Assembly: GCF_901933205.1 (NCBI RefSeq)
Contig: NC_044573.1
Location: 50,215,493 to 50,279,492 of the forward strand
Length of the DNA: 64,000 nt
Direction: 5' to 3'
DNA from: Camarhynchus parvulus
Taxonomy: Eukaryota; Chordata; Aves; Passeriformes; Thraupidae
The notes under the pieces were generated by a model. That model was not told the origin of the DNA. It saw only the letters and a program-made list of their open reading frames with translations, and did not search any database. A program made the position numbers and the translations under genes. This document shows, one piece after another, positions 63,659 through 64,000 of the stretch (position 1 is its first letter; the number at the start of each line of letters is the position of its first letter).

Positions 63659-64000
63659 TGCAACTGAAGTCACCATGCTTCCCAGTGTTACCTCTGAATG
63701 ATTTATATCCAAATATTTTCCTCTCCCCTCAGTATATATTATACTTTCCCGGGTTCTTATTTGGTGGGGTTGGAGGATCTTTTTGAATGAGGAAACCTTT
63801 TCTCTGCATAAAGCATCATTATCCCCATAATCTTACTTTGCTCCTTTCCTCATTTCTTTGGAAGTTCTACTGTGACTGCATAAACCATCCAAGCATGAAA
63901 AGATTTTTCCAAGTGCCTAGCTAAATGTATAACTTCTGAGAGGCTGGATCATTTTCATTATGATGTTACATACTGGAAGTTATAATCATCATAATCATCC

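Larger units (their letters stand above)
58151..64000. other. Unique non-coding DNA with CTAT microsatellite and CpG-retaining block
   Basis: Outside the listed microsatellite, the 61 kb block and the 63.6 kb inverted repeats, nothing is recognised. A YY1-like CATGGCGGC occurs at 60,664 as an isolated motif. The 124-codon frame at 60,532 has no recognisable domain. Confidence 0.65.

Overview
The window looks like AT-rich, gene-poor nuclear DNA from an amniote, most probably a bird. The main evidence is a set of CR1 LINE fragments whose coding remnants and 3' ends match the CR1 type dominant in avian genomes, including degenerate copies of the (ATTCTATG)n-type terminus. There are no Alu- or L1-like elements, little other interspersed repeat, strong CpG depletion and scattered microsatellites. 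The species cannot be told from the sequence.

No protein-coding gene, tRNA, rRNA or recognisable small RNA gene could be supported. The open frames are all short (longest 179 codons), mostly overlap one another on both strands, and give no recognisable protein except where they are pieces of CR1 ORF2. The window is best read as an intergenic gene desert or the inside of a very long intron.

Layout: 1-24.7 kb is mostly unique AT-rich DNA. It contains a TA/GC alternating microsatellite near 10.5 kb, candidate conserved non-coding stretches rich in TAATTA motifs (2.97-3.03 and 5.17-5.45 kb), and very old repeat traces (a MIR-like core at 7.26 kb and a palindromic relic at 16.2 kb). 24.7-36.9 kb is the repeat-rich core. 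It has a minus-strand CR1 of about 1.95 kb with its reverse-transcriptase region deleted, a plus-strand CR1 3' end at 29.7 kb, a much older minus-strand CR1 at 33.3 kb, a plus-strand CR1 at 35.9 kb that also lacks the reverse transcriptase, and a minus-strand CR1 piece at 36.6 kb. 36.9-57.5 kb is unique sequence again and contains the most unusual segment, a local CpG-rich block at about 46.6-47.16 kb that could be a promoter or enhancer. 57.6-58.15 kb is another minus-strand CR1 3' end, 59.9-60.05 kb is a CTAT microsatellite, and 61.0-61.6 kb is a second, milder CpG- and C-tract-rich block.

No genes can be seen acting together. What may be functional here is cis-regulatory. I found no evidence of a new biological system. 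All regulatory calls are inference from composition and motifs and need comparative alignment or chromatin data.
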